DNA from: Agromyces laixinhei
GTDB taxonomy: Bacteria > Actinomycetota > Actinomycetes > Actinomycetales > Microbacteriaceae
Length of the DNA: 64,000 nt
NCBI RefSeq assembly: GCF_006337065.1
Contig: NZ_CP040872.1
Coordinates: 1,674,001 to 1,738,000 of the forward strand
Direction of reading: 5' to 3'
Position 1 is the first letter of the stretch. The number at the start of each line of letters is the position of its first letter. The translations under genes were made by a program, and so were the position numbers. Below the pieces are notes generated by a model. It had not been told where the DNA came from and made no database searches. It was given only the letters and a program-made list of their open reading frames with translations. This document shows positions 62,084 to 64,000 of the stretch, in pieces.

Positions 62084-63780
62084 TGCGACGCGCCCCGTCC
62101 ACGCCGCCAGAGCTCCCCGGTTACGCCCCGCACGGTCTGCTCGGCTCGGGCGGGTTCGCCGACGTCTTCCTCTACGAGCAGAAGCTGCCGCGCCGCAAGG
62201 TCGCCGTGAAGGTGCTGCTCGCCGAAGGGCTCGGCCGCGACACCAAGGCGCAGTTCGTCGCAGAGGCGAACCTGATGGCGCAACTGTCGGCGCATCCGTT
62301 CATCGTCACGATCTTCCACGCCGACGTCTCGGCCGACGGCCGCCCGTACTTCGTCATGGAGTACTGTCCGGGGCCGAGCCTTGCCGAACGGTACAAGCGT
62401 CAACCGCTCTCGATCGAAGACACGCTGCGCACGGGGGTGCGGCTCGCCGGCGCGATCGCGACGGCGCACTCCGCGGACATCCTGCACCGTGACATCAAGC
62501 CGGCGAACGTGCTCACGAACGCCTACGGCTGGCCGGCGCTGACCGACTTCGGCATCTCCTCGAACCTCGAGGGCGAGCTGCCCGTGCACACCGTGACGGC
62601 CGACGAACTCTCGTCGAACACCGCATCCGGCCAGTCGGCGGTGGGCATGAGCGTGCCCTGGTCGCCCCCCGAGATGTTCGAAGACGATCCCCGGCCCGAC
62701 ACGCGCAGTGACGTGTTCTCGCTTGCGGCCACGGTGCACACCCTCATCGCCGGCCGCACGCCCTTCGAGATCCCCGGCCGGCCGAACGGCTCGCTCGACC
62801 TCATCGGCCGCATCGAGCGCGGGGCGATCACGCCGATGGACCGGCCCGAGGTTCCCCGCAGCCTCGTCGCGGTGCTCGCCAAGGGCATGGCGGCCCGGCG
62901 TGATGATCGGTATCCGAGCGCCGTCGAGTTCGCTCGCGCACTGCAGCGCGTCGAGCTCGAACTCGGGTACGCCGCCACCAGCATCGAGGTGCCCAACCTC
63001 GCGAGCGCGCGCGAGGAGGCCGAGCCCGACGACGACGACGCCACCCGGGCTCGCTCGGTGCGCACGGTCGAGGCGCAGGCGCCGAGTGCAGCGGCCGTCG
63101 TGCCGAACGACGACGCCACCCGGGCCAGGTCACCGCAGCAGATCCAGGCGCAGGTGCCGTCGGCCTCCGCCGCCGCGGGGATCGTCGACGACGGGACGGT
63201 CGTGCGCCGGCAGGCGGGCTCGGATGCGGATGCGGATGCCGATGCCGTCGGTGACGCGACGATCGTGCGCCCGGCACGAGCAGTGCCCGCACCGGCGCCG
63301 GTCGCTGCGCCCGAATCGATGTTCGTACCCGCCCCCGGCCCCGCAGCGCCCGCGCAGGTGGCCGCGCAGCGGCCCGCCAGGCTTCGGCTGGTCATCGGCA
63401 TCGTTGCCGGCGTCGTCATCGCGGCGGTGATCGGTATCGCGATCGCGATGTCGGGCTCGCTGTCGGCGCCGCCGGAGGCCGCACCGGCGAAACCGAGTGG
63501 AGAGGACGCGATCGTCGCCCAGGGCGTTCCCGCTCCCGTCGTCTCGACCGGCGTCGCGAGCCCCGACGGCACGAGCGTCACGTTCGAGGTGTCCCACGCC
63601 GACGCAGAAGACGGCGACCGCTATCGGTGGACGCTCGCCGACGGCTCCGGCGACCCGCAGATCTCAGAGGGCTCGACGATCACGGTCGAGGGCACTTCCT
63701 CCGGCATCCGAACCTGTATCGACGTTCAAGTGCAGCGTGGCAGCAAGGTGTCCGAGCCGAGAACGGGGTGCACGCCGTGA
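62083..63780 (+). CDS. Membrane Ser/Thr protein kinase
   Basis: The 565-residue kinase has the Hanks motifs: Gly loop GSGGFADVF, Lys in VAVKVLLAEGLG, HRDIKPANVL, DFGISS, SPPEMF and DVFSLAATVHTLIAG. The cytoplasmic linker (about residues 310-430) is Ala/Asp/Glu-rich, with threonine-rich ATRARS and VVRRQ segments that are possible autophosphorylation sites for FHA binding. One membrane helix (about 436-457) is followed by an extracellular domain of about 105 residues with a C-terminal Cys pair (RTCIDVQVQ, TGCTP). It is coupled to the FHA gene in front and the FHA-like gene behind. Confidence 0.93.
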   Translation: MRRAPSTPPELPGYAPHGLLGSGGFADVFLYEQKLPRRKVAVKVLLAEGLGRDTKAQFVAEANLMAQLSAHPFIVTIFHADVSADGRPYFVMEYCPGPSLAERYKRQPLSIEDTLRTGVRLAGAIATAHSADILHRDIKPANVLTNAYGWPALTDFGISSNLEGELPVHTVTADELSSNTASGQSAVGMSVPWSPPEMFEDDPRPDTRSDVFSLAATVHTLIAGRTPFEIPGRPNGSLDLIGRIERGAITPMDRPEVPRSLVAVLAKGMAARRDDRYPSAVEFARALQRVELELGYAATSIEVPNLASAREEAEPDDDDATRARSVRTVEAQAPSAAAVVPNDDATRARSPQQIQAQVPSASAAAGIVDDGTVVRRQAGSDADADADAVGDATIVRPARAVPAPAPVAAPESMFVPAPGPAAPAQVAAQRPARLRLVIGIVAGVVIAAVIGIAIAMSGSLSAPPEAAPAKPSGEDAIVAQGVPAPVVSTGVASPDGTSVTFEVSHADAEDGDRYRWTLADGSGDPQISEGSTITVEGTSSGIRTCIDVQVQRGSKVSEPRTGCTP

Positions 63781-64000
63781 GGCCGCTCCGCGTCGAGTAC
63801 TGCGGCGAGTCGTACACGGTCGATGTGGGGGAGCCGTTCACGATCGGGCGCGAGTCGAACCTCACGATCGACGACAACCCCTACCTGCACCGCACCTTCC
63901 TGACCCTGTCGTCGGAGTTCGGGCTCTGGTGGCTCTCGAACGTCGGGCAGATCCTGTCGGCGACGATCTCCGATGCGACCGGCAGCGTGCAGGCCTGGCT
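63777..64000 (+). CDS. FHA-like protein, N-terminal fragment
   Basis: The gene starts with GTG at 63777 overlapping the kinase stop (GTGA) and is cut by the window end after about 74 codons. It begins LRVEYCGESYTVDVGEPFTIGRESNLTIDDNPYLHRTFLTLSSEFGLWWLSNVG, an FHA-like fold (GRES..L.I..N..LHR) without the usual SRxH. It is the fourth gene of the phospho-signalling operon. The rest of the protein and its neighbours lie outside the window. Confidence 0.75.
   Translation, partial: MRPLRVEYCGESYTVDVGEPFTIGRESNLTIDDNPYLHRTFLTLSSEFGLWWLSNVGQILSATISDATGSVQAW

Noticed and set aside
60265..62739. An 824-codon open frame antisense to the PP2C/FHA/kinase genes
   Set aside because: Runs across three real genes on the other strand and has Thr/Ser/Arg-rich low-complexity content.

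Overview
The window is high-GC DNA from an actinobacterium, most likely a member of the Microbacteriaceae (an Agromyces-like genus is my best guess). The evidence is the very high GC in third codon positions, the gene order prfB-ftsE-ftsX-smpB-ssrA, a tmRNA tag ending in ALAA, a biotin ECF transporter, a Tad pilus locus with very small pilin-like genes, and many genes whose start codon lies 6-8 bases after a TANNNT -10 box (leaderless transcripts). I see no insertion sequence, prophage, integrase or CRISPR array. The stretch looks like ordinary chromosome with a few accessory genes.

Layout. 1-2800: the distal half of a Tad/Flp pilus operon (tadB end, tadC, a 55-residue pilin-like gene, two TadE-like genes and a TadG-like gene). 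2848-4582: an F420/FMN-type oxidoreductase and an MFS exporter. 4650-10492: prfB, the cell-division ABC pair ftsE/ftsX (the ftsE tail is broken by a one-base shift in this sequence), smpB, a tyrosine phosphatase, a SIMPL protein and ssrA. 10570-15019, mostly minus strand: a septum-formation lipoprotein, a histidinol-phosphatase-like enzyme, tRNA-Lys, the biotin transporter bioY-bioM-bioN and two small unknown genes. 15065-20552: an autoregulated TetR / MMPL / YhgE-Pip membrane operon in which the MMPL protein ends in a degenerate ABC-ATPase domain. 20609-22855: a fused trehalose-6-phosphate synthase/phosphatase. 22865-28022: ilvD, ilvB, ilvN, ilvC. 28211-30882: cutC and three membrane proteins. 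31018-37798: serA, a TetR/DHA2 efflux pair with a perfect shared operator, leuB and ilvE. Together with ilvDBNC this makes the window rich in branched-chain amino acid and serine synthesis.

37982-45644 is more accessory: a dihydrofolate-reductase-like protein, a DUF222/HNH protein, a RidA protein, an FAH-family hydrolase, a cupin and membrane protein pair, a truncated haemoglobin with an Fe-S type HTH regulator, and a class V aminotransferase divergent from a LysR regulator. 45656-55529: gltX, tRNA-Gln, a DUF488 protein, a class A penicillin-binding protein, a heptad-repeat membrane protein, a serine hydrolase, an MBL-fold protein, a diacylglycerol-kinase-like protein and tRNA-Glu. 55640-56828: a manganese (yybP-ykoY) riboswitch and a TerC-family gene. 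56883-59935: an MFS transporter plus Cys-type sulfatase operon. 60064-64000: a PP2C phosphatase, an FHA protein, a membrane Ser/Thr kinase and a further FHA-like protein running off the end, which is a complete phospho-signalling module.

The best candidates for something new are the MMPL/pseudo-ABC fusion encoded beside a Pip-type protein, the heptad-repeat protein at 50542-51894, and the globin/Fe-S regulator pair. The most important caution for any reader is the frame break in ftsE. All family calls are from reading the translated sequence; no database search was run.
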